From assembly GCF_016863475.1 (NCBI RefSeq), contig NZ_BOOY01000026.1, forward strand, positions 248,001-312,000: a stretch of DNA of 64,000 nucleotides, written 5' to 3'. The notes beneath the pieces are model-generated. The model did no database searches. It was not told the DNA's origin and worked only from the letters and a program-made list of their open reading frames with translations. This DNA comes from Spirilliplanes yamanashiensis (lineage in GTDB: Bacteria > Actinomycetota > Actinomycetes > Mycobacteriales > Micromonosporaceae). This document shows, in pieces, positions 17,736-25,463 of this stretch. Every line of letters starts with the position of its first letter. The first letter of the stretch is position 1. Position numbers and translations under genes: made by a program.

Positions 17736-18976
17736 GCGGCCTCCCCCTCGAGCGACGCGACTTCGTTGATGAGTACGGGCAGCAGCCAGGTGCCCAGCAC
17801 GCCCAGCCGGGCGCCCGCCTCCGCCTGCCGGTCCGCGAGGTAGCGGGTGGCCAGGTCGACGAGGTAGAGCAGCGCGGTGAGCCGGTACCCGGCCCGCGGC
17901 ACGTCGAACGGCTTGAGCAGCTCGGGCGCGCGGCGCAGGGTGGCGGCGACGGCCTCGCCCGCGTCGGCGGTGGTCTGGATGCGCTTCTGCAGCTCGTAGT
18001 GCACGGCGTCGAAGCCGGCCGGCACGCCGCGGGTGAAGCGCTCCCAGTCCCAGACGAGCACGGTGTCGACGAGGTTCGCCATGTTCCACGGGGCCCAGTC
18101 GCCGTGCCAGGCGCCGTACCGCAGCTCGACGTCGCCGGCCCGCTCGACGAGCTGTGCGGCGGCCCGGGCCAGCTCCGCGCCCTCCGACCGGTCGGCGACG
18201 GCGGCCAGCCGCGAGCGCAGCTGCGCCCAGTACGGGCTGGTGGCGAGCCGGCCGCGGGACCAGCCGCACGCCCCGGCGACCTCCAGCATCGCGGCGGCCA
18301 GGCGCTCCGGGTGCAGCACGGCGCGCGGCCGCCACACCGGCAGCGCCGATTGCACCAGCACCTGCAGGCCGCGCCACTGCCCGGCGTGCAGCACCCCCGG
18401 CGTGGTGACCCGGCGCAGGTCGACGTGGCCGAGCGCGGTCAGCGCCGCCGTCTCCGCGCGGACCAGCTCGTGGGTGAGCGGGCCGGTGCCGAGCTTGGCG
18501 AAGCCGAACGTGTCGCCGTCGGGGGAGATGAGCTGCAGCACCGGCTTGCGGTTGGCCCGGGCGGGCCCGATGTGGACGCTGACCGCCAGGTCCCGGCCGA
18601 GCTGCTCGCGCAGGTAGCCGTCGATCGTCCCGCCGGCCGGGCCGGTGATCCGGATCCGGTCGCGCATCAGCACGGACGACGCGCCGGTGCGCAGCGCCGC
18701 CACGACGGCGTCGCGCTTGAACCGGGCCACCCGGGACTGCGGCTCGGCGTACCGGCGCACGGCCGCCGCGGAGATCCGCTTCGACCGGGTCGGCACCAGC
18801 AGCCGCGGCCGGTGCGTGTCGGGCACCACCAGGTACTCGGTGACCATCTCGCCCGCCGTGCCGTCGGTGGCGCACGGCGGCGGGTACAGCAGGTCGAGCA
18901 CCTCGCGCAGGTACTGCGCGCGCAGGGCGGCGTCCGACGTGGTCAGTGCCGCGGGGGCAGTTCTGACCGGACTCAT
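17732..18976 (-). CDS. APH-like (aminoglycoside-phosphotransferase fold) kinase
   Basis: This 414-residue protein has a kinase-fold C-terminal half. The catalytic loop AWHGDWAPWNMAN (residues 289-301, HGDXXPXN) and the metal-binding VWDWERF (308-314) are intact, and FGFAKLG (K161) is a candidate for the ATP-site Lys. The N-terminal 130 residues are not part of the standard fold and I do not recognise them. Relatives phosphorylate sugars, aminoglycosides, homoserine or choline. In an operon for a surface glycan, a sugar or glycan phosphate is the simplest guess, which is inference only. Both ends overlap neighbours by 4 bp. Confidence 0.75.
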   Translation of the reverse strand: MSPVRTAPAALTTSDAALRAQYLREVLDLLYPPPCATDGTAGEMVTEYLVVPDTHRPRLLVPTRSKRISAAAVRRYAEPQSRVARFKRDAVVAALRTGASSVLMRDRIRITGPAGGTIDGYLREQLGRDLAVSVHIGPARANRKPVLQLISPDGDTFGFAKLGTGPLTHELVRAETAALTALGHVDLRRVTTPGVLHAGQWRGLQVLVQSALPVWRPRAVLHPERLAAAMLEVAGACGWSRGRLATSPYWAQLRSRLAAVADRSEGAELARAAAQLVERAGDVELRYGAWHGDWAPWNMANLVDTVLVWDWERFTRGVPAGFDAVHYELQKRIQTTADAGEAVAATLRRAPELLKPFDVPRAGYRLTALLYLVDLATRYLADRQAEAGARLGVLGTWLLPVLINEVASLEGEAA

Positions 18977-20358
18977 GCGTCCTCCTCCGGTTGGGTCGCG
19001 TTGCGCCAGAGGAGCGCGTACGCCAGGAACATGAAGGCCAGCGGGGTGACCAGGGAGTTGTAGACGAACATCGAGGAGAACGACGTGACGATCGCCGCGG
19101 ACGCGGCGATGCCGGCCGGAGATCGGTCACGCCGGAACCGCCACAGCGCGGACAGGAAGAAGCCGAGGTAGCCGACGGTGCCGACGATCCCGTGCGCGTA
19201 CAGCACCTGCCAGAACTGGCCGTTGCCGCCGACGGTGAAGTTGCCGCAGCGCTCGCAGTCCGCGCTCTCGCCGACGGTGATCGACTGCCGGCCGCCGATC
19301 GTGGCCCGGGTGGAGCCGAACCCGATCACCGGCGACTCGCCGATGCCGTCGAGTGCCCGCTCGATGAGGAACGAGCGCACGCCGTTGGACTTGCCGTTGG
19401 CCATCCGGTCCGACACGACCCCGCCGAGCGGCGTGACCAGCAGCGCCGTGCCCATCGCCAGGCCGGCGACGACCAGGCCGGCGATCATCCACAGCCGGCC
19501 CATCACCGCGTACCGGACGGCCACGAAGCAGGCCGCCACGGCGAGGCCGATCCACAGGCCGCGGTTCAGCGAGTAGATCATCGGCGCGACCGACACGACG
19601 AGCACGGCCAGGCCGAGCAGCTTCGTGCGGGTGCGGGTCAGCTGCCCCCACACCGCCGCGATCAGGAAGCCGACGAGCAGGCAGAAGTTGTTGCCCCAGG
19701 TGTTGGTGTAGCCCCACGGCGCGGCCGGGCGGGGCGCCGGGCCGCCGCCCACGTCCATGATCTGCGCCGCGTACGGGTGCACCAGCGACTGCACGAAGCC
19801 CTTGGTCCGGACGCCCTGCGGCAGCAGCAGCTCCACCGGCGAGGTGATCTCGAACCGGCCGGCGACCATGCCGAGCACGCCGCCCGCCACGGTGACGACG
19901 AACAGCCAGCCGAGCAGCCGGGTCAGCTTCGCCACCGGCAGCTCGGCGCGCCGCAGGTTGCCGGCGTAGACGAGCAGCACGGTCAGCGCCAGGTACATCC
20001 CCAGCCGGTAGGCCACCGCGACGATGCGGCTGGCCGCCGTGCCGGGCACCGTGCCGGCGGGGTCGGCGCCGAGCGCGCCGATGCTGACGACGACGGCGAG
20101 CAGGAACAGCGCCCACCACCCGAAGCCGGGCGGCAGCGTGACCCGCCGGCCGCCCGCCCGCACCCGGACGAGCAGCACGATCATGGGCACGGCGGCGATC
20201 GGGAAGATCAGCACGCCGAGGCCGAGCAGCCACCACGCCGGGTACGCGGCGAGCAGCCAGACGAGCGGCCAGGCGGGCAGGGCCGGCGGCGCGGCCGGCT
20301 GCTCGCTGTGCAGGCCGGCCCGTGCGCGTCGCCGCCCGGCGGAGGCGACGAGGGTCAT
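18973..20358 (-). CDS. O-antigen ligase/polymerase-like membrane protein
   Basis: This 461-residue protein has about 11-12 predicted membrane helices and a large central extracytoplasmic loop. The hallmark of the Wzy/WaaL (PF04932-like) family is the sequence IYSLNRGLWIGLAVAACF followed by a loop ending in the ESPVIGFGSTR segment (about residues 350-362). Members ligate or polymerise lipid-linked glycans outside the membrane. A Cys pair in the loop (ADCERCGNF) may form a disulfide. The start ATG 20358 overlaps the Wzz-like gene's stop, and its stop overlaps the kinase start. Whether it polymerises (Wzy) or ligates cannot be told from sequence. Confidence 0.85.
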   Translation of the reverse strand: MTLVASAGRRRARAGLHSEQPAAPPALPAWPLVWLLAAYPAWWLLGLGVLIFPIAAVPMIVLLVRVRAGGRRVTLPPGFGWWALFLLAVVVSIGALGADPAGTVPGTAASRIVAVAYRLGMYLALTVLLVYAGNLRRAELPVAKLTRLLGWLFVVTVAGGVLGMVAGRFEITSPVELLLPQGVRTKGFVQSLVHPYAAQIMDVGGGPAPRPAAPWGYTNTWGNNFCLLVGFLIAAVWGQLTRTRTKLLGLAVLVVSVAPMIYSLNRGLWIGLAVAACFVAVRYAVMGRLWMIAGLVVAGLAMGTALLVTPLGGVVSDRMANGKSNGVRSFLIERALDGIGESPVIGFGSTRATIGGRQSITVGESADCERCGNFTVGGNGQFWQVLYAHGIVGTVGYLGFFLSALWRFRRDRSPAGIAASAAIVTSFSSMFVYNSLVTPLAFMFLAYALLWRNATQPEEDA

Positions 20359-22145
20359 CGCTTGTCGCGCTGCTTCTTGCGGTCGTTCGCGGCCGCGGCC
20401 AGGTCGCTCAGGTTCATCACGGCGGTCGCGTCCTCGCTGCCGCCCTTCTGGCCCGGCGGGCGCGGCGGCGTGACGGTGCCCTTCTTCGAGCCGTTCGCCT
20501 TCGCGGCGTCGGCCGAGGAGGGCAGCCGCAGCGGCTGGGTGCGCTCGGCGTCGTCCAGCGGCTCGTGCAGCGGCTTCGGGTCCGCGTCGTCGGCGGTCAG
20601 CTCGACCGCCGGGGCGGGCGCGGGCTCCTCGGTGCGCCCGGCGCCCAGCCGCGGCAGCACGACCGCGCCCAGCAGCGGGGTGCCGACCCGGCGCAGCTGC
20701 TCCGCCGCGTCCAGCAGGAACGGGCGGCGGGCGCGGCGCAGCTCGACGGCGAGGATGGCGGCGTCGGCCAGGCTGGCGAGGCTCTGCGCGTCGGCGCCGG
20801 AGCTGGTCGACGGGGCCTCGATGACGATGAAGTTGCACTGCCGGCGCAGCGTGCCCAGGGTGTCGCGCAGCCGCTGCGACTGCATGAGCCCGGCCGCGGT
20901 GGCGGCGCCACCCGTGGTGATGACCCGCAGCGACGGCACCCGCGGCGCCTGCTGCACGGCCTCGCCCAGGCTGACCCGCCCCGCGAGCAGGTCGGACAGG
21001 CCGGGGGTGGCGCTGACGCCGAGCATCCGGGCCAGCGGCGCCGCGTCGATCATGCTGTCCGGCAGGTGCGCGCCGATCAGCACGACGTCGCTGCCGGTGC
21101 GGGCCAGGGCGGTGGCGAGGTTCGCGGCGACGAGGGTGGTGGCGGTGCCGCGGCTCGCGCCGGTCACCACGATGATCTGGTCGCCGTGGCCGAGGCTGGC
21201 GAGCACCTCGTTGCGCAGGCGGTTGAAGATGCGCCCGCCCGGCCCGTACGGCTGGAGCACGTCGTCGAAGCGCGGCGCGGTGCGCTCGTCGAGGGCGGCC
21301 AGCACGGGCACCCGGCCGCGCTGGCGCACGTCGGCGACGGTGCGGATGCGCCGGTCGAGCCGCTCGCGCAGCAGCGCCAGCGCCAGCCCCAGCAGCAGGC
21401 CGGCCATCACGCCGGTGGCCAGGTTCAGCGTCGGGTTCGGGCTGCTCGGCTTGTCGGGCATCCGGGCGTCGCTGATGATCTGGCCGGGCGTGATGGTGGC
21501 CGTGGTCAGCTCGTTCAGCTTGGCGTAGTTGGAGTCCAGCTGGTTCTGCGCGGTGCGCCGCTGGCTCTCCAGGTTCGGCCGCAGCGGGCTGTCGCCGTCG
21601 GTGCGGGCGATCTGCGCGTTGATGTTCGTCAGCAGGGCGTTGAGCTGCTTGATCTTCGCCTGCAGGGCGGCCGCGTCCCGGTCGAGGATGGCCCGGGCGC
21701 TGGACTCGCGGTTGCGCAGGTACGCCTCGGCGAACGCGTGCGCCGCGGCCTGGGCGCCCTGCGGGGAGTCGCCGGTGTACGCGATGACCAGCACGGTCGT
21801 GTTCGCGGGCACCTCGACGGACACGGGCTTGGCCAGCTCGTCCGCGGTGAGCGGGGAGCGCAGCAGCTGCTTGGCGCCGTTGGCGACCGCCGTCGAGCGC
21901 ACCAGCTGCGCCTCGGTGTCGAGGTTGATGTCGCCCTTGGTGCGCCCGCCGGAGGCGTTGGTGTCGGTGCCCGCGGGGGACACCAGCACCGACGCCGCCG
22001 AGCGGTACACCTTCGGCTGCGTGCCGGTGAAGGCGACGGCGCCGGCGGCGCCGATGCCGACGGCGAGGACGAGGATCCACCAGTGCCGGCGGAGCATCCC
22101 CAGGTACTGGGACAGGTCGGTGGACACCGGACGAGTCGCATCCAT
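20355..22145 (-). CDS. Wzz/BY-kinase-like chain-length protein with a degenerate nucleotide site
   Basis: This 596-residue protein has the layout of fused Wzz and bacterial tyrosine kinase proteins: TM1 (about 22-42), a Wzz extracytoplasmic domain with a coiled coil (about 150-215), TM2 (about 242-260) and a cytoplasmic ATPase-like domain. The ATPase motifs have lost key residues. The P-loop region is TGASRGTATTL (328-338) without the Lys; Walker A' is VVLIGAHLP (355-363) without the two Asp; the Walker B Asp is Glu in FIVIEAP (439-445). The C-terminus has no Tyr cluster and ends in a basic run. It probably controls chain length without being a kinase. It is the first gene of the coupled operon. 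Confidence 0.85.
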   Translation of the reverse strand: MDATRPVSTDLSQYLGMLRRHWWILVLAVGIGAAGAVAFTGTQPKVYRSAASVLVSPAGTDTNASGGRTKGDINLDTEAQLVRSTAVANGAKQLLRSPLTADELAKPVSVEVPANTTVLVIAYTGDSPQGAQAAAHAFAEAYLRNRESSARAILDRDAAALQAKIKQLNALLTNINAQIARTDGDSPLRPNLESQRRTAQNQLDSNYAKLNELTTATITPGQIISDARMPDKPSSPNPTLNLATGVMAGLLLGLALALLRERLDRRIRTVADVRQRGRVPVLAALDERTAPRFDDVLQPYGPGGRIFNRLRNEVLASLGHGDQIIVVTGASRGTATTLVAANLATALARTGSDVVLIGAHLPDSMIDAAPLARMLGVSATPGLSDLLAGRVSLGEAVQQAPRVPSLRVITTGGAATAAGLMQSQRLRDTLGTLRRQCNFIVIEAPSTSSGADAQSLASLADAAILAVELRRARRPFLLDAAEQLRRVGTPLLGAVVLPRLGAGRTEEPAPAPAVELTADDADPKPLHEPLDDAERTQPLRLPSSADAAKANGSKKGTVTPPRPPGQKGGSEDATAVMNLSDLAAAANDRKKQRDKR

Positions 22146-22202
22146 GGTGAGACATGCCCTTTCGGCGAAGACTGGCGGAATGGGCGGATCGCCCTCCGGG
22201 GA

Positions 22203-22208
22203 TGTCAA
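22203..22208 (-). promoter_or_regulatory. TTGACA -35-like hexamer upstream of the polysaccharide operon
   Basis: On the minus strand a perfect TTGACA (plus TGTCAA 22203-22208) lies 58 bp before the Wzz-like start. The -10 position about 18 bp on (CCCATT) is poor, so this is only a candidate. Confidence 0.3.
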
Positions 22209-22289
22209 CGCCTCGTGCGCCGGTTCGTAACTGCCCGGACGCCTCATGTCGGCGCTTCGGTCGCCGATACGGCACGACCGGAGGTGTAG

Positions 22290-23744
22290 GTGGACAGGCG
22301 GGAGAGCCATCGGCGACGGTTGACGACGACGGTCGTCACCGCGCTGGCGGCCGCCCTCGTCGCGCTGGTCGCTACCGCCCCCACCAGCGGCGCGGCGTTC
22401 CGGTCGACCGGGGCGGCGACGTCCGCCGCCTTCGCCGCCCGGGCGTCGTTCGGGCTGATGCAGACCGCCCCGTGCTTCAGCCGCGACGGCTCCGGCGGCT
22501 GCACCGCCGCCATCGGCGTCACCCAGGGCGAACACGTCGCCGTCAGCCCCGACGGCGCCCACGTCTACACGGCGTCGAAGGCCCTGTCGGCCGTCGCCGC
22601 GTTCACCCGGGAGCCCGCCGGGGGCGCACTCACCCAGCTCGCCTCACCGAACGCCTGCGTCACCAACGGATCCATCACCGGCTGCACCACCGTCGTCGGC
22701 CTCGGCGGCGGCGTCTTCGACCTCGCCGTCAGCCCGGACGGCAAGCACGTGTACGCCACCGGCTACACCAGCGACGCCGTGGCGGCGTTCAGCCGCCACC
22801 CCACCACCGGCGTGCTGACCCAGCTGGCGGCCCCGAACCGGTGCGTCACCAGCGGGTCGATCACCGGGTGCAGCGCCGCCGTCGGCCTCAACGGGGCGAA
22901 CGGCATCACGATCAGCCCGGACGGCGCGCACGTCTACGTGGCCTCGTACGACGCCAGCTCGCTCGCGGTGTTCGCCCGCGACGCCACCACCGGCGCCCTC
23001 ACCCAGCTCGCGGGCACCGCCGGCTGTGTCACCGACACCTCCGCCCCGATTTCCGGCTGCGCCACCGCCCGGGGGCTGCGCAACCCCTACTTCCTGCACG
23101 CCACCCTCGACGGCACCGGCGTGTACGTCGCCGGGTACGGCAGCAACGCGATCAGCGCCTTCGTCCGCAACCCGGGCACCGGCGCCGTGACCCAGCCCGC
23201 CGCGCCGAACGCCTGCGTGTACAACAGCGCCAGCACGGCGATCGCCGGGTGCACCGCCGCGACCGGCCTGCTGGGGACGTACCACGTGCAGGTCGCCGCC
23301 GACGGCACGACGGTCTACGCGGCCGGCTACGACGGCAACACCCTGGCCGCGTTCGGCCGCGACCCCGCGACCGGCGTGCTCACCGCCATCGGCTGCCACT
23401 ACAACAGCGGCAGCACCGCGGTGGCCGGGTGCACGAGCACCCTGGCGCTGGCGGCGCCCACCGGCGTGGCCGTCAGCCCGGACGGGCGGTCGGTGTTCGT
23501 GTCGGCGTTCACCAGCGGCGCCGTCGCCATGTTCCGGCGCGACCCCGGCACGGGGCTGCTCACCCAGCGGCCCGGAACGGACGGCTGCATCGCGGCCGCC
23601 GTCGCCGGCTGCACGACCGGCTCGGGGCTGTCACAGCCGCTGGGCCTGACCGCGAGCCACGACGGGCGCGACGTGTACGTCGTCGGCGGCAACTACAGCG
23701 GCCAGGGCGCGGGCTGGGTCACCGCGCTGAACGTCAACCACTGA
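22290..23744 (+). CDS. Secreted beta-propeller protein with paired cysteines
   Basis: This 484-residue protein starts at GTG 22290 with GGAGG 5 nt upstream. A basic stretch and a hydrophobic segment (about 13-35) ending near TSGAAF form a signal peptide or anchor. The rest is about six to seven repeats of roughly 65 residues. Each has VSPDGXHVYXA, AVAAFXRXPTTGXLTQL, then a Cys pair (CVTNGSITGC type) separated by 8-13 residues. This is a seven-bladed YVTN/lactonase-like propeller in which the Cys pairs could form one disulfide per blade, suited to an extracellular place. No catalytic residues are recognised. It is divergent from the polysaccharide operon and convergent with the APS-kinase gene, so glycan binding is a guess. 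Confidence 0.8.
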   Translation: MDRRESHRRRLTTTVVTALAAALVALVATAPTSGAAFRSTGAATSAAFAARASFGLMQTAPCFSRDGSGGCTAAIGVTQGEHVAVSPDGAHVYTASKALSAVAAFTREPAGGALTQLASPNACVTNGSITGCTTVVGLGGGVFDLAVSPDGKHVYATGYTSDAVAAFSRHPTTGVLTQLAAPNRCVTSGSITGCSAAVGLNGANGITISPDGAHVYVASYDASSLAVFARDATTGALTQLAGTAGCVTDTSAPISGCATARGLRNPYFLHATLDGTGVYVAGYGSNAISAFVRNPGTGAVTQPAAPNACVYNSASTAIAGCTAATGLLGTYHVQVAADGTTVYAAGYDGNTLAAFGRDPATGVLTAIGCHYNSGSTAVAGCTSTLALAAPTGVAVSPDGRSVFVSAFTSGAVAMFRRDPGTGLLTQRPGTDGCIAAAVAGCTTGSGLSQPLGLTASHDGRDVYVVGGNYSGQGAGWVTALNVNH

Positions 23745-23749
23745 GCCCG

Positions 23750-25270
23750 TCAGGCCAGCCGGGGCTCCACCCAGCCGGACTCGATCAGGTACTGGTACAC
23801 CGCGTCCACGGCCTCGTCGACGGCCATCGTGGAGGTGTCCACCACCAGCTCGGCGTCGGTGGGCGCCTCGTAGGGGTCGTCGACGCCGGTCATGCCGCGC
23901 AGCTGCCCGGCGCGCGCCTTGGCGTACAAACCCTTGCGGTCGCGCTGCTCGCACACCTCGATCGGGGTGGCGACGTGGACCAGCACGAACCCGGCCCCGG
24001 CGGTGGCGGCCATCCGGCGGGCGGCCTTGCGCGCCGCCGCGTACGGGGCGATCGGGCAGGCCACCGCCATGCCCCGGTGCCGGCCGACCTCCGCGGCCAC
24101 CCAGCCGATCCGGCGCACGTTGCGGTCGCGGTCGGCGCGGCTGAAGCCGAGCCCGGCGGACAGCTCGCGGCGCACCACGTCGCCGTCGAGCAGCGTGATG
24201 GTGCGGTCGCCGGTCTCGCGCAGCATGTCGGCGAGGTTGCGGGCGATGGTCGACTTGCCGGAGCCGGACAGGCCGGTGAAGAACACGACCAGGCCGCGGT
24301 GCCGGCGCGGCGGGCGGACCCGGACCAGCTCCTTGGCCACGGCGGGCGGGGTGTGCCACTCGGGCAGCGGGAAGCCGCGGTCGAGCAGGTCGTCGATCTC
24401 GGCGGTGGTGAGCGCGACCCGGCGGGAGCGCTCCGGGATGTCGTCGCGCCAGCGCCACTGGCCGTCGCGGTTGTCGTAGGCCAGCTCGCGGGGGACCAGC
24501 AGCTTGACCCCGGCGCCGGACAGCGCGTCGCCGGTGGACAGCAGGTGGGTGACGCCGTACGCGCCGGCCACCCGGGCGCGCAGCAGGGCGTCGCGGATCT
24601 CGTCGCCGCGCGCGGTGAGCGGCACGGCGACGATGGTGGCCGGGGGCATCCGGTCGCGGGCGGCGAACACGGCGCGCACCAGGGCCTCGGGCGGCAGGCC
24701 GTCGGGGCCGGGCTCGCTGACCGGCACGAGGATGAGCAGGTGCGCGGCCAGCGTGCGGGCGGCGTGCGCGATCTGGGCGAGCTGCGGGCGGTGCAGCGGC
24801 CGGTCGGCGACCACGCCGAGCACCCGGCCCGGGGGCAGCAGCGCGCGGACCTCCTCCGGCGTGCGCCGCAGCCGCATGAAGGGGCCGTGGCCGCCGTCGC
24901 CGATGCGGCGCACCGGCCCGGCGACGCCCGCCACGCCGTCGCGGGTGGGCCAGACGTCGGTGACGTCGAGGGCCGCGATCGGGGCGCCCTCGGGGTCGGC
25001 GAGCACGACCGTGCGCCGGGCGGCGTCCTGCGGGTCGAGGCCGGCCGCGAGCTCGGCGGGCACCTCGAGGGTCACCGGCGCGGGCCACGACGTGCCGTCC
25101 GCGAGCCGGCCGCGGCGGCGCAGCTCGGTGAGGTCGGCCCGGCCGAGGAAGCCGGTGAGGGGGGCGTACGCGCCGGAGAGGATCAACTCGAGGTCGGTCA
25201 GCTCATGCGCGCGCGGGGTGTACGACGGCGCGTCGCGCAGCACGTCCTCGGGCAACAGCGACCCACTCAT
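23750..25270 (-). CDS. cysC: APS kinase fused to a degenerate ATP-sulfurylase domain
   Basis: This 506-residue protein has two parts. Residues 325-506 are a complete APS kinase: P-loop FFTGLSGSGKSTIA (330-343), DGDVVRRELSAGLGFSRADRDRN, and the YAAARKAARR substrate segment. They convert APS to PAPS. Residues 1-310 have an ATP-sulfurylase fold, but the catalytic QXRNPXHXXH motif reads VADRPLHRPQ (154-163), losing the Gln, Arg, Asn and second His, and the GRDHAG-like segment is GVTHLLSTGD. The domain is probably not a working sulfurylase. The start ATG 25270 follows no strong ribosome-binding site. PAPS is the donor for the two sulfotransferases nearby, so it fits as the dedicated PAPS source, with APS made elsewhere. 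Confidence 0.85.
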   Translation of the reverse strand: MSGSLLPEDVLRDAPSYTPRAHELTDLELILSGAYAPLTGFLGRADLTELRRRGRLADGTSWPAPVTLEVPAELAAGLDPQDAARRTVVLADPEGAPIAALDVTDVWPTRDGVAGVAGPVRRIGDGGHGPFMRLRRTPEEVRALLPPGRVLGVVADRPLHRPQLAQIAHAARTLAAHLLILVPVSEPGPDGLPPEALVRAVFAARDRMPPATIVAVPLTARGDEIRDALLRARVAGAYGVTHLLSTGDALSGAGVKLLVPRELAYDNRDGQWRWRDDIPERSRRVALTTAEIDDLLDRGFPLPEWHTPPAVAKELVRVRPPRRHRGLVVFFTGLSGSGKSTIARNLADMLRETGDRTITLLDGDVVRRELSAGLGFSRADRDRNVRRIGWVAAEVGRHRGMAVACPIAPYAAARKAARRMAATAGAGFVLVHVATPIEVCEQRDRKGLYAKARAGQLRGMTGVDDPYEAPTDAELVVDTSTMAVDEAVDAVYQYLIESGWVEPRLA

Positions 25271-25463
25271 GACAGCAACCAACCCCCACACACCCGGACC
25301 AGAGACACAGTTTCGCAGCCCGCCCACTCCGGGTCGAGCGCGGCTCGGGCGATCTCTCCGAGACGGACAGGATGTGCGGCGGGAACGGACCGAAGGTGAC
25401 AATCGGGCTTTCCATCCCAATACTGGACGATTGTATGCTGTTCCGCCGGCCAGGGAAGGAAGC

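Noticed and set aside
24504-25463. Plus-strand extension of the GH26-like gene upstream across the cysC gene
   Set aside because: The GH26-like protein begins naturally at ATG 25464 with a ribosome-binding site and an anchor; upstream sequence is antisense to cysC.
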